64,000 bases of DNA. Origin: an uncultured Collinsella sp. Lineage in GTDB: Bacteria > Actinomycetota > Coriobacteriia > Coriobacteriales > Coriobacteriaceae. Numbering within the stretch: position 1 is the first letter of the stretch; the number at the start of each line of letters is the position of its first letter. Location: the NCBI GenBank assembly GCA_900540855.1, contig UQHK01000003.1, positions 124,001 to 188,000 of the forward strand, read 5' to 3'. Below the pieces are notes generated by a model. That model ran no database searches and was not told the origin of the DNA. It saw nothing but the letters and a program-made list of their open reading frames with translations. The translations under genes and the position numbers were made by a program. Of this stretch, positions 43,264 through 53,800 are shown one piece after another.

Positions 43264-43507
43264 GATTTTAACTGCGATTGCATTGGCGACGACTGTCGCG
43301 GCTGGTGCCTTTGCTGGCTATAAAATCGCGACAGACGATGAGCTCCGAGGTCGTTTGCTTCGTGGTGCGCAAGATATCGTCGATACGTCCAAGAAGAAAA
43401 TGGATGTTATGACAGAAGATGTTGCCATGCGAACTGCTCAGGTAACGAAGAATCCCAAGATTAATCAAGGTTGGGTTAGCAACCAATGGGAAAATGTGGG
43501 CTATTAG
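43253..43507 (+). CDS. Small single-pass membrane protein (YtxH-like)
   Basis: An 84-residue product with one N-terminal hydrophobic segment (ILTAIALATTVAAGAFAGYKI), then an amphipathic helical region (LRGAQDIVDTSKKKMDVMTEDV) like YtxH-type small proteins. ATG 43253 overlaps the parB end by 11 bases; an in-frame ATG at 43235 would overlap more. Function unknown. A terminator follows. Confidence 0.65.
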   Translation: MRNKILTAIALATTVAAGAFAGYKIATDDELRGRLLRGAQDIVDTSKKKMDVMTEDVAMRTAQVTKNPKINQGWVSNQWENVGY

Positions 43508-43535
43508 GTACCTAACAATTACTCAGTAAATTTTG

Positions 43536-43573
43536 AGGGGTCCTTGTCTGATTCACGAGACAAGGACCCCTTA
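43536..43573 (+). terminator. Terminator of the parA-parB unit
   Basis: Perfect 14-bp stem AGGGGTCCTTGTCT/AGACAAGGACCCCT followed by TATTAT on the plus strand. Confidence 0.85.
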
Positions 43574-43600
43574 TTATGGCCGTAATAATTGAGACCAGTG

Positions 43601-43632
43601 GCAGCTGATTCATAATCGTAGCAGCTGATTCA
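43601..43632 (+). repeat. Two 12-bp direct repeats
   Basis: GCAGCTGATTCA at 43601-43612 and 43621-43632, exactly 20 bases apart, in the short gap between the convergent parB-side and rlmN genes. Purpose unknown. Confidence 0.7.
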
Positions 43633-43652
43633 AAATTAAGGTCAATAAATGA

Positions 43653-43689
43653 AACGACCCCGCTTGCATATTCTGCAACCGGGGTCGTT
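43653..43689 (-). terminator. Terminator of rlmN
   Basis: AACGACCCC pairs with GGGGTCGTT; inner bases CTTGCA/TGCAAC also partly pair. On the minus strand TTTCATTTATT follows. It lies about 37 bases past the rlmN stop. Confidence 0.65.
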
Positions 43690-43691
43690 CA

Positions 43692-43707
43692 TGTTTCACA
43701 TGAAACG
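43692..43707. promoter_or_regulatory. parS-like sequence near rlmN
   Basis: TGTTTCACATGAAACG matches parS at 14 of 16 positions and lies just past the rlmN stop codon, about 2.2 kb from the perfect sites. It may be a weak or decayed parS. Confidence 0.4.
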
Positions 43708-43725
43708 TTTTGGGGTGCGACTCCC

Positions 43726-44778
43726 CTATGCGTTCTTCTGAACTTTGAAGCGCTGCTTCAGCTGTCCGCAAGCGGCGTCAATATCGTTACCACGGGAGTT
43801 ACGGATCGTGGTCTCGATGCCACGGGACTCAAGACGACGCTGAAGATCCTCAACCTTATGAATCGGCGACGGCTTGAGCGGGCTGCCCTCGATGTCGTTA
43901 AGCTGAATCAGGTTAACGTGGCACAGCGTTCCCTCGCAGAAGTCGCAGAGCGCCTGCATCTCGGGATTCGTATCGTTGACGCCTTCGATCATGGCATACT
44001 CATAGGTCGGGCGGCGGCCAGTCTTCTCGGTGTAGAGCTGAAGCGCTTCGTGAAGGCGAAGCAGCGTGTACTTCTTAACACCGGGCATGAGCTTATTGCG
44101 CGTCGACTGGATGGCGGAATGCAGGGAAACGGCAAGCGTGAATTGCTCGGGGATGTCGGCAAATTTGCGAATACCGGGAATAACGCCGCTGGTAGAGACG
44201 GTGAGGTGACGAGCGCCGATACCGATGCCGTCGGGGTCGTTGAGGATTCGCAGCGCATTGAGAACCTCGTCGTAGTTGGCAAACGGCTCGCCCTGGCCCA
44301 TGAAGACAACGCTCGTGGCGCGCTCGCCAAAGTCGTTGGATACATGAAGTACCTGATCGACGATCTCTTGAGCGGTCAGAGAACGCTTGAGACCGTTGAG
44401 ACCGGTAGCGCAAAAGGCGCAGCCCATGCCACAGCCTGCCTGGGTGGAAACGCAGACGGAAAGCTTGTTGCGACGGGGCATACCGACGGTCTCGACGGAA
44501 ATGCCGTCGTGGTACTCGAGCAGGTACTTGCGAGAGCCATCTTTGGAAACCTGCTTGGTGAGTTCAGTCGGCGTGTCAAAGGCAAAAGCCTCTTTAAGCT
44601 GCTCGCGGAAAACCTTGGGAAGGTTGGTCATGTCGTCAAACGAACAAACGTTCTTCTCAAAGACCCATTCGATGAGCTGCTTTGCGCGGAAGGCGGGCTG
44701 GCCAAGTTCGGCCACGAGCTCGCGAATATCGTTTTGGCTCAAGTCGCGAATGTCCTGAGATTTAGTCCTGGGATTCAT
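43726..44778 (-). CDS. rlmN: 23S rRNA/tRNA adenine-C2-methyltransferase RlmN
   Basis: Radical SAM methylase modifying A2503 of 23S rRNA and tRNA A37. The 350-residue product has the CGMGCAFCATG cluster motif (near residue 115-123), GMPRRNKLSVCVSTQAGCG, QGEPFANYD, and the C-terminal active Cys in IDAACGQLKQ. AAAGGCTTCC precedes the ATG. Divergent from ddl, convergent with parB side. Confidence 0.96.
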   Translation of the reverse strand: MNPRTKSQDIRDLSQNDIRELVAELGQPAFRAKQLIEWVFEKNVCSFDDMTNLPKVFREQLKEAFAFDTPTELTKQVSKDGSRKYLLEYHDGISVETVGMPRRNKLSVCVSTQAGCGMGCAFCATGLNGLKRSLTAQEIVDQVLHVSNDFGERATSVVFMGQGEPFANYDEVLNALRILNDPDGIGIGARHLTVSTSGVIPGIRKFADIPEQFTLAVSLHSAIQSTRNKLMPGVKKYTLLRLHEALQLYTEKTGRRPTYEYAMIEGVNDTNPEMQALCDFCEGTLCHVNLIQLNDIEGSPLKPSPIHKVEDLQRRLESRGIETTIRNSRGNDIDAACGQLKQRFKVQKNA

Positions 44779-44863
44779 GGAAGCCTTTCGATTTTGGGGA
44801 AACGTAGAGGGTATCGCTACAATATGGTATCAGCTGCAGAAATTATAGAGGAGGAGTCTGCCC

Positions 44864-45829
44864 ATGCCGGGTAAAAGCCTAGAGAACATGCACGTAGCGG
44901 TCTTGGCGGGCGGTCATTCCGCCGAGCGCGAGATCTCGCTCGATTCGGGAAAGAACGTTGTGGTGGCACTGAAGGAAGCCGGCTACACCTCGGTGGAGCT
45001 GCTTGACACGGCCGCTGATGACTTTATGGTAACCATGGCGACCGGCGGATTCGATGTGGCATTTATCGCCATGCACGGCGCCGGCGGTGAGGATGGCGCC
45101 ATGCAGGGCGCCATGGAGACACTGGGTATTCCCTACACGGCCTCGGGCGTGCTTGCCAGCGCCTGCGGTGCCGACAAGGAGGTCTCTAAGCTCCTGTACG
45201 CCAAGGCGGGCATTCCCATTGCCCCCGGCCTTGCGCTCGAGGTGGGCGATGAAGTCGATATCGATCATATCGTCGAGGTTTGTGGCGAGCGCTGCTTTGT
45301 GAAGCCGGCCGTCAACGGTTCCAGCTATGGCATTTCCCTGGTCCATGAGCCCTCCGAGCTGCCCGCGGCAATCGCCAAGGCGTTTGAGTACGGCGACAAA
45401 GTGCTGGTCGAGAAGTGCATCGAGGGTACCGAGATCACCGTCGGCGTATACGGCGAAGATGACGTGCGCGCCCTGCCGATTGTCGAGATTCGTAAGCCCG
45501 AGGACTGCGAGTTCTACGATCTGGACGTGAAGTATGTCGACCCTACGGATATCCATCGCATTCCGGCGCAGATTTCACCCGAGAATTACGCTCGCGCTCA
45601 GGAGCTTGCCTGCGCCGCTCACAAGGCCCTCGGTTGCCTGGGTATCTCGCGCAGCGACTTTATTGTGAGCGAGGACGGCCCCGTTATCCTCGAGACCAAT
45701 ACCATTCCCGGCATGACCGATACGTCGCTGTATCCGGATGAGATCCGCCACACCGACGACATGACGTTCCCGCAGGTCTGTGACAGCCTGATCCGTATGG
45801 GCCTTCGTCGAGCGGGCATTGCATGCTAA
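44864..45829 (+). CDS. ddl: D-alanine-D-alanine ligase
   Basis: ATP-grasp ligase making D-Ala-D-Ala for peptidoglycan. 321 residues with GGHSAEREISLDSGKNV, MHGAGGEDGAMQG, FVKPAVNGSSYGISLV and VILETNTIPGMTDTSLYP, standard Ddl motifs. The Ser-Tyr-Gly lid-type loop suggests D-Ala rather than D-lactate specificity, as is usual. GAGGAGG upstream. Overlaps the helicase gene by seven bases. Confidence 0.95.
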   Translation: MPGKSLENMHVAVLAGGHSAEREISLDSGKNVVVALKEAGYTSVELLDTAADDFMVTMATGGFDVAFIAMHGAGGEDGAMQGAMETLGIPYTASGVLASACGADKEVSKLLYAKAGIPIAPGLALEVGDEVDIDHIVEVCGERCFVKPAVNGSSYGISLVHEPSELPAAIAKAFEYGDKVLVEKCIEGTEITVGVYGEDDVRALPIVEIRKPEDCEFYDLDVKYVDPTDIHRIPAQISPENYARAQELACAAHKALGCLGISRSDFIVSEDGPVILETNTIPGMTDTSLYPDEIRHTDDMTFPQVCDSLIRMGLRRAGIAC

Positions 45830-48717
45830 TCGAGGACGCGGTTTCGTCAGGAACGCCGCAGTTTGTCATCGACTCCTATGCCACGCTTGCCGACCGCGCC
45901 AAAACGCAGTCCTTCGGCCTTATCGAGGAAGATGTGATTGTCCTCGATACCGAGACCACGGGTCTTTCGGTGCAGGACAACGAGCTGATCGAGATCTCGG
46001 CGGCCCGTCTTTCGGGCCGCGAGGTCATCGACCGCTTCGATACCTTCGTGCATCCCAAACAGCTGATTCCCGCCGAGATTACCGAGCTCACGAGCATTAC
46101 AAATGCCGATGTGGCAGATGCCCCGTCGGCGGTTGAGGCCGTCGCCGCTCTCGCCGATTTTGTCGGTGGCTGCCCGGTGATCGCACACAACGCCACGTTC
46201 GACCGCTCGTTTATCGAGTCGGTCAAAGGCGGCGTCAACGTGAGCGATATTTGGATCGATTCGCTGGCGCTGTCGCGCATCGCGCTTCCACGCCTGGCCT
46301 CGCACAAGCTGTCTTTTATGGCCGATCTGTTTGGCTGTGACTCGGTGTCACACCGTGCCAATGCCGACGTCGACGCCCTGTGTGGCGTATGGCGCGTGTT
46401 GCTCGTGGCGCTCACCGACTTGCCCCAGGGCCTCATGGCGCGCCTAGCCGACATGCATCCGGACGTGCCTTGGTCCTATCGCCCTATCTTCTCGTTCTTG
46501 GCAGGGCAGAACCCTGGTTCTATCTTCTCCCTCAGCGCCGCTCGTGCTGACGTTCTCAAGGCCGATCGCGCCGACGATCGGGTGGACGCCGACGAACTGC
46601 CGGTCCTCAAGATGCCGAGTCGTGAGGAGATTGAGGCGGACTATGCGCCAGGTGGCCTGGTCAATCGCATGTATCCCACCTACGAGCCGCGTGATGAGCA
46701 GATCGCGATGGCGCTCGAGGTCCGCGATGCGCTGGTCACGGGCACTCATCGTGTAATTGAGGCGGGCACAGGCGTCGGCAAATCGATGGCCTATCTGATG
46801 CCTTTTGCCGAGGCAGCACGCCGTAACAACATCACGGTTGGTATTGCGACCAAATCGAACAATCTTGCCGACCAGCTCATGTGCCATGAGCTGCCAAAAC
46901 TTGCCGAGCAACTGAACGGTGGTCTGTCATTTTGCGCTCTCAAGGGGTATGACCACTATCCGTGCCTGCGCAAGCTCGAGCGCATGAGCCGCGGCCAGGT
47001 CGAGATCACCACCAAGCGCGATCCGGCGGACACGCTCACGGCGGTCGCGGTCATTATGGCGTACGTCTGCCAATCAGCCGATGGCGACCTCGACTCGCTC
47101 GGCATTCGGTGGCGCAGCGTCAACCGTCCCGACTTTACGACGGCCTCGCGCGAGTGTGCTCGTCGCCTCTGCCCGTTTTTCCCTGATAAATGTTTGGTCC
47201 ACGGTGCTCGCCGTCGTGCGGCGCATGCCGATGTGGTGGTCACCAACCATTCCCTGCTGTTCCGTAACGTCGCGGCCGAGGGCAGGATTTTGCCTCCGAT
47301 TCGTCATTGGGTAATCGACGAGGCCCATTCCATCGAGCGCGAGGCGCGCCGTCAGTGGGCGCGCGTGGTGTCGGCGGACGAATCACGCGTCCTGTTCGAG
47401 CGCCTGGGTGGCTCGAGCACCGGCGCACTAAGCCAGGTTTCCCGTGATTTGGCAACCTCCGAGGGCTCTACGCTCTATCTGGGCCTTACTGCCAAGGCGA
47501 CGTTGACGGTTGCCCGCGCGAGCATGGCAATCGCCGACGTGTTCGATGGCGTTCGCGAGCTCGGCCGCCGTGCGCGTGGGGGTTATGACAATGCCAATCT
47601 ATGGATTGGCCCCGAGCTGCGCGAATCAGACGACTGGCATGATTTCTTACAGTCGGCCTACACTGGCATCGACGCATTGGAACAAGCTGACAAGAGCGTC
47701 GACGCGCTGGTGCAAGCCGTCGCCGCCGACAAGCCCGAGGTTGTTGTCGACCTGGGTGATATCTCGCGCCGCCTGCACGAGCTGGCCGAGAACCTCAAAC
47801 TCATCATTGATGGCACCGATGAACACTACGTGTACTCGCTGCAGGTCAATCGCAGACTTCGTGCCGGCGGAGAGTCGATGACCGCAGAGCGCATCGACAT
47901 TGGCGAGGCTTTGGCAACCGAGTGGCTACCCGAGGTTCACACGGCTATCTTTGCCTCGGCGACCATGACGGTGTCCAAAAGCTTTGAGCACTTTAACCAT
48001 GCGGTCGGCCTTGATCGCATCGGTGCTTCAACGTCGTCATCGCTGCACTTGGATTCGAGCTATGATTTCGATTCGAACATGGCTGTAGTCGTTGCGGGCG
48101 ATATCCCCGATCCACGCGATCGTGAGGGCTATCTTACGGCGCTCGAGCGCGTGTTGGTCGACGCCCATCTTGCCATGGGCGGATCGGTGCTCACGTTGTT
48201 CACCAATCGGCGCGACATGGAAGACCTGTACGCCCGCGTTGAGCCCAAGATGGCCCGTGCGGGTCTGGAGCTCAACTGCCAGCAGCGCAACTCATCTCCT
48301 CGTCGCCTGCGCGATCGGTTTATCAACGAGCCGACCTCGTCGCTTTTTGCGCTTAAGGCCTTCTGGGAGGGGTTTGACGCCAGCGGCGAGACGCTGCGCT
48401 GCGTCATCATTCCCAAGCTGCCGTTCTCGAGCCCCACGGACCCGCTCTCGTGCGAGCGCAACCTGCGCGAAGACCGCGCTTGGGCGCGCTATTCGCTGCC
48501 CGAGGCGGTACTCGAGGTTAAGCAGGCCGCGGGGCGTTTGATTCGCTCGTCGACCGATAGCGGTGTGCTGATCTTGGCGGATCCTCGCCTGGTGACGAAG
48601 GGCTACGGAAAGAAGTTCTTAACGTCGCTGCCCACGAGCTCCTACCAGCGCATCGAATCGGCACAGATCGGTCACTATCTGCAACTGTGGCGCGCACGCC
48701 ACGAGCGGCGGCGCTAA
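45823..48717 (+). CDS. dinG: DinG-type helicase with N-terminal 3'-5' exonuclease domain
   Basis: A 964-residue fusion. The N-terminal ~190 residues form a DEDD exonuclease domain (VLDTETTGLSVQD, HNATFDRSF, HRANADVDAL). The rest is an XPD/DinG helicase with Walker A EAGTGVGKSMAYL, four Cys in the FeS-cluster region (YPCLRKLE; RECARRLCPFFPDKC), the WVIDEAHSIE box and C-terminal motifs QAAGRLIRS. This layout is that of Gram-positive DinG. Its role is DNA repair or resolving structures. Overlaps ddl; converges with WYL gene 1, overlapping by four bases. Confidence 0.93.
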   Translation: MLIEDAVSSGTPQFVIDSYATLADRAKTQSFGLIEEDVIVLDTETTGLSVQDNELIEISAARLSGREVIDRFDTFVHPKQLIPAEITELTSITNADVADAPSAVEAVAALADFVGGCPVIAHNATFDRSFIESVKGGVNVSDIWIDSLALSRIALPRLASHKLSFMADLFGCDSVSHRANADVDALCGVWRVLLVALTDLPQGLMARLADMHPDVPWSYRPIFSFLAGQNPGSIFSLSAARADVLKADRADDRVDADELPVLKMPSREEIEADYAPGGLVNRMYPTYEPRDEQIAMALEVRDALVTGTHRVIEAGTGVGKSMAYLMPFAEAARRNNITVGIATKSNNLADQLMCHELPKLAEQLNGGLSFCALKGYDHYPCLRKLERMSRGQVEITTKRDPADTLTAVAVIMAYVCQSADGDLDSLGIRWRSVNRPDFTTASRECARRLCPFFPDKCLVHGARRRAAHADVVVTNHSLLFRNVAAEGRILPPIRHWVIDEAHSIEREARRQWARVVSADESRVLFERLGGSSTGALSQVSRDLATSEGSTLYLGLTAKATLTVARASMAIADVFDGVRELGRRARGGYDNANLWIGPELRESDDWHDFLQSAYTGIDALEQADKSVDALVQAVAADKPEVVVDLGDISRRLHELAENLKLIIDGTDEHYVYSLQVNRRLRAGGESMTAERIDIGEALATEWLPEVHTAIFASATMTVSKSFEHFNHAVGLDRIGASTSSSLHLDSSYDFDSNMAVVVAGDIPDPRDREGYLTALERVLVDAHLAMGGSVLTLFTNRRDMEDLYARVEPKMARAGLELNCQQRNSSPRRLRDRFINEPTSSLFALKAFWEGFDASGETLRCVIIPKLPFSSPTDPLSCERNLREDRAWARYSLPEAVLEVKQAAGRLIRSSTDSGVLILADPRLVTKGYGKKFLTSLPTSSYQRIESAQIGHYLQLWRARHERRR

Positions 48718-49637
48718 AGCGGACAGACGAGAGTTTTTGCCATATCGCACAGACGCTTTGACAGGGTGGGGTCATCCAAGATGCGGATGGCTCCGCCCGC
48801 TGCGATTATCTGGCTCAGTAGCCAACGCTCGGAGCCGTAATGCACGGTTACCGTTGCCATGTCTGCCCCGCTGCGCTCGATGAGGGTGATGCCGGCCCAG
48901 TCCAGATGCTCCGCCATATCGAATGGCATCAAGAGCTTTGCGCTACGCTGCGTCCGGGCAAGGGAATCGTGGAGGGATGCAACGTCCTGTACATGAGGCA
49001 CGACGGAGTCTTCCGTCAAGGTGAGTCCCTCGATTTTATCCATGCGATAGGTGCGCTGCTCATCGACCGCGATGTCCCAGGCAATTAGGTATGTTTGGTC
49101 GCCGTTTGCCGTAATGCGCAAGGGGTCGACCAGACGCTCGCGTGGCCGTGCATCGTCCATCGAGCGATATGAGATACGACAGCGAACGCCGTCCTGAATG
49201 GCGCAGCTCAGCTGCTGCCAGTGCGACCCGCGGTTGACGGTGTCAAAGACGCGCTGGTTATAGCCGAGCTCTTCGGGTAGAAGAGCATGTCGAATCCGAG
49301 CCGCCGCCTGGCGCTCGATCCCCAACGATTCAAGTTCATGGTTGAGCACAGCGCCCTCGGCGGCACTCAGGCGCAGCGGTAACACACGCCCGGCGTCACC
49401 GGTGAGGACCACACGCTCGCCGTGGCATTCGCAGATGATGCGCGCACCCGATTCTCGGTCCGCGAGCGTCGAGACGATCTCGAGAATCTCGTCGAGCGAC
49501 ACCCCCGTGATGTCAAAGCGGCTGCAAATCTCGGTTCGTGTCATGCCGTTCTCGCCGGCGGCGTAGAGGGCCTCCATGATGTCGATGGCGCGCGAGAGTC
49601 TCTGCTCGCTGGTGAGTTTACGCACGGGCATGCTCAT
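48714..49637 (-). CDS. WYL-domain transcriptional regulator (PafC-like)
   Basis: A 307-residue regulator with an N-terminal winged helix (GMTRTEICSRFDITGVSLDEI) and a WYL domain (about residues 140-230) with LVDPLRITANGDQTYLIAWDI. Two tandem WYL proteins are the PafB-PafC arrangement that controls DNA-damage genes in Actinobacteria; here the neighbour is a DinG-type repair helicase. Start ATG 49637 with AAGGA upstream; overlaps the upstream WYL gene by 20 bases. Confidence 0.82.
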   Translation of the reverse strand: MSMPVRKLTSEQRLSRAIDIMEALYAAGENGMTRTEICSRFDITGVSLDEILEIVSTLADRESGARIICECHGERVVLTGDAGRVLPLRLSAAEGAVLNHELESLGIERQAAARIRHALLPEELGYNQRVFDTVNRGSHWQQLSCAIQDGVRCRISYRSMDDARPRERLVDPLRITANGDQTYLIAWDIAVDEQRTYRMDKIEGLTLTEDSVVPHVQDVASLHDSLARTQRSAKLLMPFDMAEHLDWAGITLIERSGADMATVTVHYGSERWLLSQIIAAGGAIRILDDPTLSKRLCDMAKTLVCPL

Positions 49638-50640
49638 GCACCGTCCTTTCAATGAGGTGGTTCCACGCCTGCTTGAGCGATTTGGGGGCCATGGGCCTCA
49701 TGCCGTCCGTGGCGTGGGCCATGCAAAATGAGGCGGCGGCTTCAAGGTCACGCACGTCAACGGTCCAGGTCCATCCCGCATCGGTGTGTGCGAGCTCACC
49801 TCGCCCGCGCGTGAGGCCGTTGATCATATCGATCTGCGTCTGAGGGGCGAACGAGAACGTGGCTGCAACGGGCGGTCGGTCGGCAAAATCGAATTCAAAG
49901 AACAGATAGTCGTTGAGATTGAAGTCCGCGGGGATGGCGTAGGCCTTCGAAGGACGCCAGGCGCGAACGATACGGTCGCAGCGGAATGTCCTGATGTCGT
50001 CGGTGACATTGTCGAGGCCGCAGAAGTACGCCACGCCCTCGCGCTCGAACATGCCGTAGACGCAGACGGTACGCTCTTTCTGCTCGCCGCGTCCGTTCTG
50101 ATATAAAAATCGCAGCGCGCACCGCTCGGCAAAGGCGCTCCATACCGCATCGACGGTGGGAGAGCGGCGGATCGGTGCATCGTCCACCGCCGACATGCCG
50201 GTGAGGTAGGCAATCTTGGAGCGAATATCGGCAAGCGGCGCGGCAAAGGTGGATGAGCCGGCCGCTAACGTCTGGTCGATAGCGTTGAGCAGGATATCGG
50301 CGTCGTCTGCGGTGATGAGGCCGCCTGCCGCAAACGTGTGCTCGCGGTCGATTGTCCATGAGCTTTCCTCGGTCTCCTGCGCGCCGGCGGGGCGAACCTC
50401 CTTGATTAAGATGCCGCGTTCGAGCAGTTTGTCACGATCGCGCCGAAACTTGCGCTTATCCGAGTCGATATTGCCCGAGCCATATCCCAGGTCAGAATCC
50501 AAGACGATCTGCTCGGTCGTCAGCGGTTCGGGGGAGCTGTTGAGCACAAAGAAAAGATTGAGGATGCGCTGAGCCGTTTTATCGAAACTGGGCTCCGAAT
50601 TCCCCTTTTTAATTGTCGCGGTCGCGTCGCTTGCCGTCAT
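49618..50640 (-). CDS. WYL-domain transcriptional regulator (PafB-like)
   Basis: A 340-residue protein. Helix-turn-helix near residues 25-80 (LTTEQIVLDSDLGYG), then a WYL domain with LRFLYQNGRGEQKERTVCVYGMFEREGVAYFCGLD (middle part) and a C-terminal capping region. GAGGA precedes the ATG. First gene of the two-WYL unit; divergent from the M28-like gene with about 200 bases between. Confidence 0.82.
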   Translation of the reverse strand: MTASDATATIKKGNSEPSFDKTAQRILNLFFVLNSSPEPLTTEQIVLDSDLGYGSGNIDSDKRKFRRDRDKLLERGILIKEVRPAGAQETEESSWTIDREHTFAAGGLITADDADILLNAIDQTLAAGSSTFAAPLADIRSKIAYLTGMSAVDDAPIRRSPTVDAVWSAFAERCALRFLYQNGRGEQKERTVCVYGMFEREGVAYFCGLDNVTDDIRTFRCDRIVRAWRPSKAYAIPADFNLNDYLFFEFDFADRPPVAATFSFAPQTQIDMINGLTRGRGELAHTDAGWTWTVDVRDLEAAASFCMAHATDGMRPMAPKSLKQAWNHLIERTVHEHARA

Positions 50641-50838
50641 AGAGTCCTCGCATGAGAAGGTGGTTTGCTGCCATGATTTTAGTCCGATATGGAGATTAGG
50701 CTATATCCTTGTCCGCTCGGGGCGTTAAGATGGCCCGAATTCGGTCGTTTGCGCTCGCTCGGGGTATACTTTCGACTATATACGGTTCTAATGTGCATGC
50801 ATTGGGCCTATTTGTCGGATTATGGATGTGGAGCGCAC

Positions 50839-53800
50839 ATGGCGAACACCCAGAACTATATTAACCACCTGCTGCAGAACACCGGCATTACGCCGGCGTG
50901 CAGTGAAGAAGAGCGCCTGGCTGCCGAGGATATCGCTCAGATTTTCCGCAACCACGGCTTTGACCCCGAGGTGCAGGAATTTAATGCTCCCGCGCCCAGC
51001 AGGTTGGCGTTTGCCGTTACCGGTATTCTGGCGTTTGCCGGCGCCCTGCTGATGGGCATCGGCGGCGGTATCGGCTTGGTCGGCACCTTGCTGGCCATTG
51101 TCGGTGCCGTGCTCTACGTGCTCGAGCGCACGGGGCATCCCATGGTTTCGCGCCTGGGAAAGACCGGTGTGAGCCAAAATGTCATCGCCTATCACAAGGC
51201 CTCGGGCCCGCTTGCGTCTCCGCGCAACCGCCCGGTCGTCGTGGTGGCGCACTATGATTCTCCCCGCGCCGAGCTCCTTGCTCGCGAGCCCTACGCTCCG
51301 TATCGCGCGCTCATCGCCAAGCTCCTGCCTGTCGCCACGATCGCACCCGCGGCTGTTGCCATCCTGCGTATCCTGCCGCTTCCCGGCGTGCTCAAGGTGC
51401 TGCTGTGGGTTGTCGCGATTCTGGCCTCCCTTGTGGCACTGGCCAACGCCGCCAATATCATCTCCAACCGTTTTGTGCTTCCCTACACGTCTGGCGCGGT
51501 GTGCAACAAGTCCTCTGTTGCCGCCATGCTCGGTGTCATGGACAACGTTGCCCCCTATCAGGGCGAAAACGAGTTCCCCGACGACATTCCATTCGATACC
51601 TATTTTGGCGAGCAGAAGCGTCGTGCCGAGGAGATGGCGCGCGCAGCAGCGGAGTATGCCGCGGCCCAACAGCAAAACGACTACGGCAACACCATCGAGT
51701 ATGAAGAGCCTACCTACGCCGAGGACGAGTTCGGTCAGCCGATTGCTCCCGACGCTCAGACCGAGCCCGAACAGGGCGAGGCTTTCGACGAGCAGATCGA
51801 GGGCTTTGAGGGTGCGTCTGCCGACGAGACGCTGATTGGCGCCATCGTGCCCGAGGATCAGAATCAGGCTGTCCAGGCCGAAGAGTTCAATGACGAGGTT
51901 TCCGCTGCCGAGCCGGCGGAGGAGCCTGTCGCGGCCGAGCCCGAGCCCAAGCTCTATCGCAATGCCGCCGGCAACATCCGCTTTGGTTCGGATGCCATCC
52001 GTGCGCTCGGGATGCTTCCCGAGTCCTGCACGCTCGATTACGAGGAGGGCGAGGAGCCGACGTTTGAGCCCGAGCCTGCCCCCGTCGTGACTGCACCTGC
52101 GCCCGCCGTCACCGTGGATGATGAGTCTGCCGCGGTTACCGCTGCCGTTGCCGAGCCCGAGGCGGTGTCCGCGATCGATCCCGCGGCAGGACTGGACATT
52201 TTGGCCCCCGCCGCGCCGGCGCAAGACGTTGCGGACGAGCCTGACGACGATTACGTTGAACAGCCGAGGCGCGTGTCTTACGAGAGCGATACTGATTTTT
52301 CGGCCGAGATTCCCGCGGCAACGCCCCATGCCGATATTGCATCCGCGTTCTCTTCGATTGGCGCCAGTGCTTCCAACTTCTTTAAGGGTGCGCTTGCAAA
52401 GGGCAAGAAATTTGTCGACGATTTCGAAGAGAAGCGCGCTGTCGCACGCGAGGCTGCCGAGCAGGAAGCTATCGCTCAGCAGCAGGCAGCTGAGGCGGCA
52501 CGTGAGCTCGCGGCGCAAGAGTTCGAGCAGAACGAGGCTATGCAGTCCGTGCCCGTCGACGCTGCCGAAGCTACGACGTCCTTTGAGTCCCAGCAACCGG
52601 CGTCCGCGGATGTTGTTGAGGCGACGACGTCTTTCGAGGCTCAGCAGCACGTCGATAGCACCATGTCGTTTGATGCCGCGCAGTTCGATTCCACGATAAC
52701 GTTTGAAAAGCAAGGCACCGCGATTGCCGAGCCCCTTCCTGTTTCCGATGAGCAGGGCGACGCGGCAGACGATGACGAGCCTATTGATGCTGCCGAAATC
52801 CAAGATGCCGCCGAGGACGAGCCCGTCGAGGCCAACTGTGACGAAGAGCAATACGCGGCAGCCGAGCAAGATGATTCGACCGAGGTCGAGCAGGAGGAAG
52901 TGCCTGCGGTTTCCGAGGCTCCCGAGACAGATGAGTCGAGGCCTTACTCCACGCAGATTTTCACCATGCCGGCCCCGAGTGGTTCCGGTGCCACGGTTGC
53001 CGATGTTGCTCCCACCCAGGACGAAACGGTCGATTCCCTTATGGCCCAGATTTCCTCCCAGGCATCACCACGTCCGCAGATGAATGTTCCCGATCCGGCG
53101 TCGGCTCCGTCGCCTGCACCTTCCTCGTCTCCGCTGGCTTCGGTCCCCGATCCGTCGCTGCCGTCGATGAAGCAGGCAAACGTTGCGTCTCGCACGTCGC
53201 TGTTCGACCTTCCCGACCCCTCCGCACAGGTCAACGACCCCTTTGCTACCGCTCAGGGTCCCGAACCCACATCGGCACCCGTTGCGCCTCCTAGGCCCGT
53301 TGCGTCGGGCGCACAGCCGATCGAGACCATTTCGGCTCCCGCCCCGGCGGCACCCAAGTCTCGCAAGCGCGGCCTGGGCGGCCTGTTCGGTCGTAAAAAG
53401 AAAAACGAACAGGACAGCATGAGTGACTGGCTGGGCGTCGAAGACGATTACGATGCCAAGAAGTCCGGTCGCGGCATCGGTTCGTGGGATAATTTCGAGG
53501 ACGATAACGATGGCTGGAAGGGCGGCGCTACGTCTTCCGACGGCGCTTCTTCCGAAGATATGCTCTCGGCTGTTGCCTCTATGGGTGACGATGAGCTGCT
53601 CGGTCACGATATCTGGTTTGTGGCAACGGGCGCCTCGGATTGTGATGGCGCCGGTATGAAGGCCTTCTTGGCTTCGCATCGCGATAAGCTCCGCGGCGTA
53701 TTCTTCATCAATCTTGAATCCGTCGGCGCCGGTAGGCTTTCGGTGGTGACGGTTGAGGGCGAACAGCAGCTGCTCAAGGGCGATCGCCGCATCATGAACC

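Noticed and set aside
50788..52869. Minus-strand open frame opposite the M28-like gene
   Set aside because: Shadow of repetitive Ala/Glu codons; Arg/Leu/Gly-rich without motifs or start signals.
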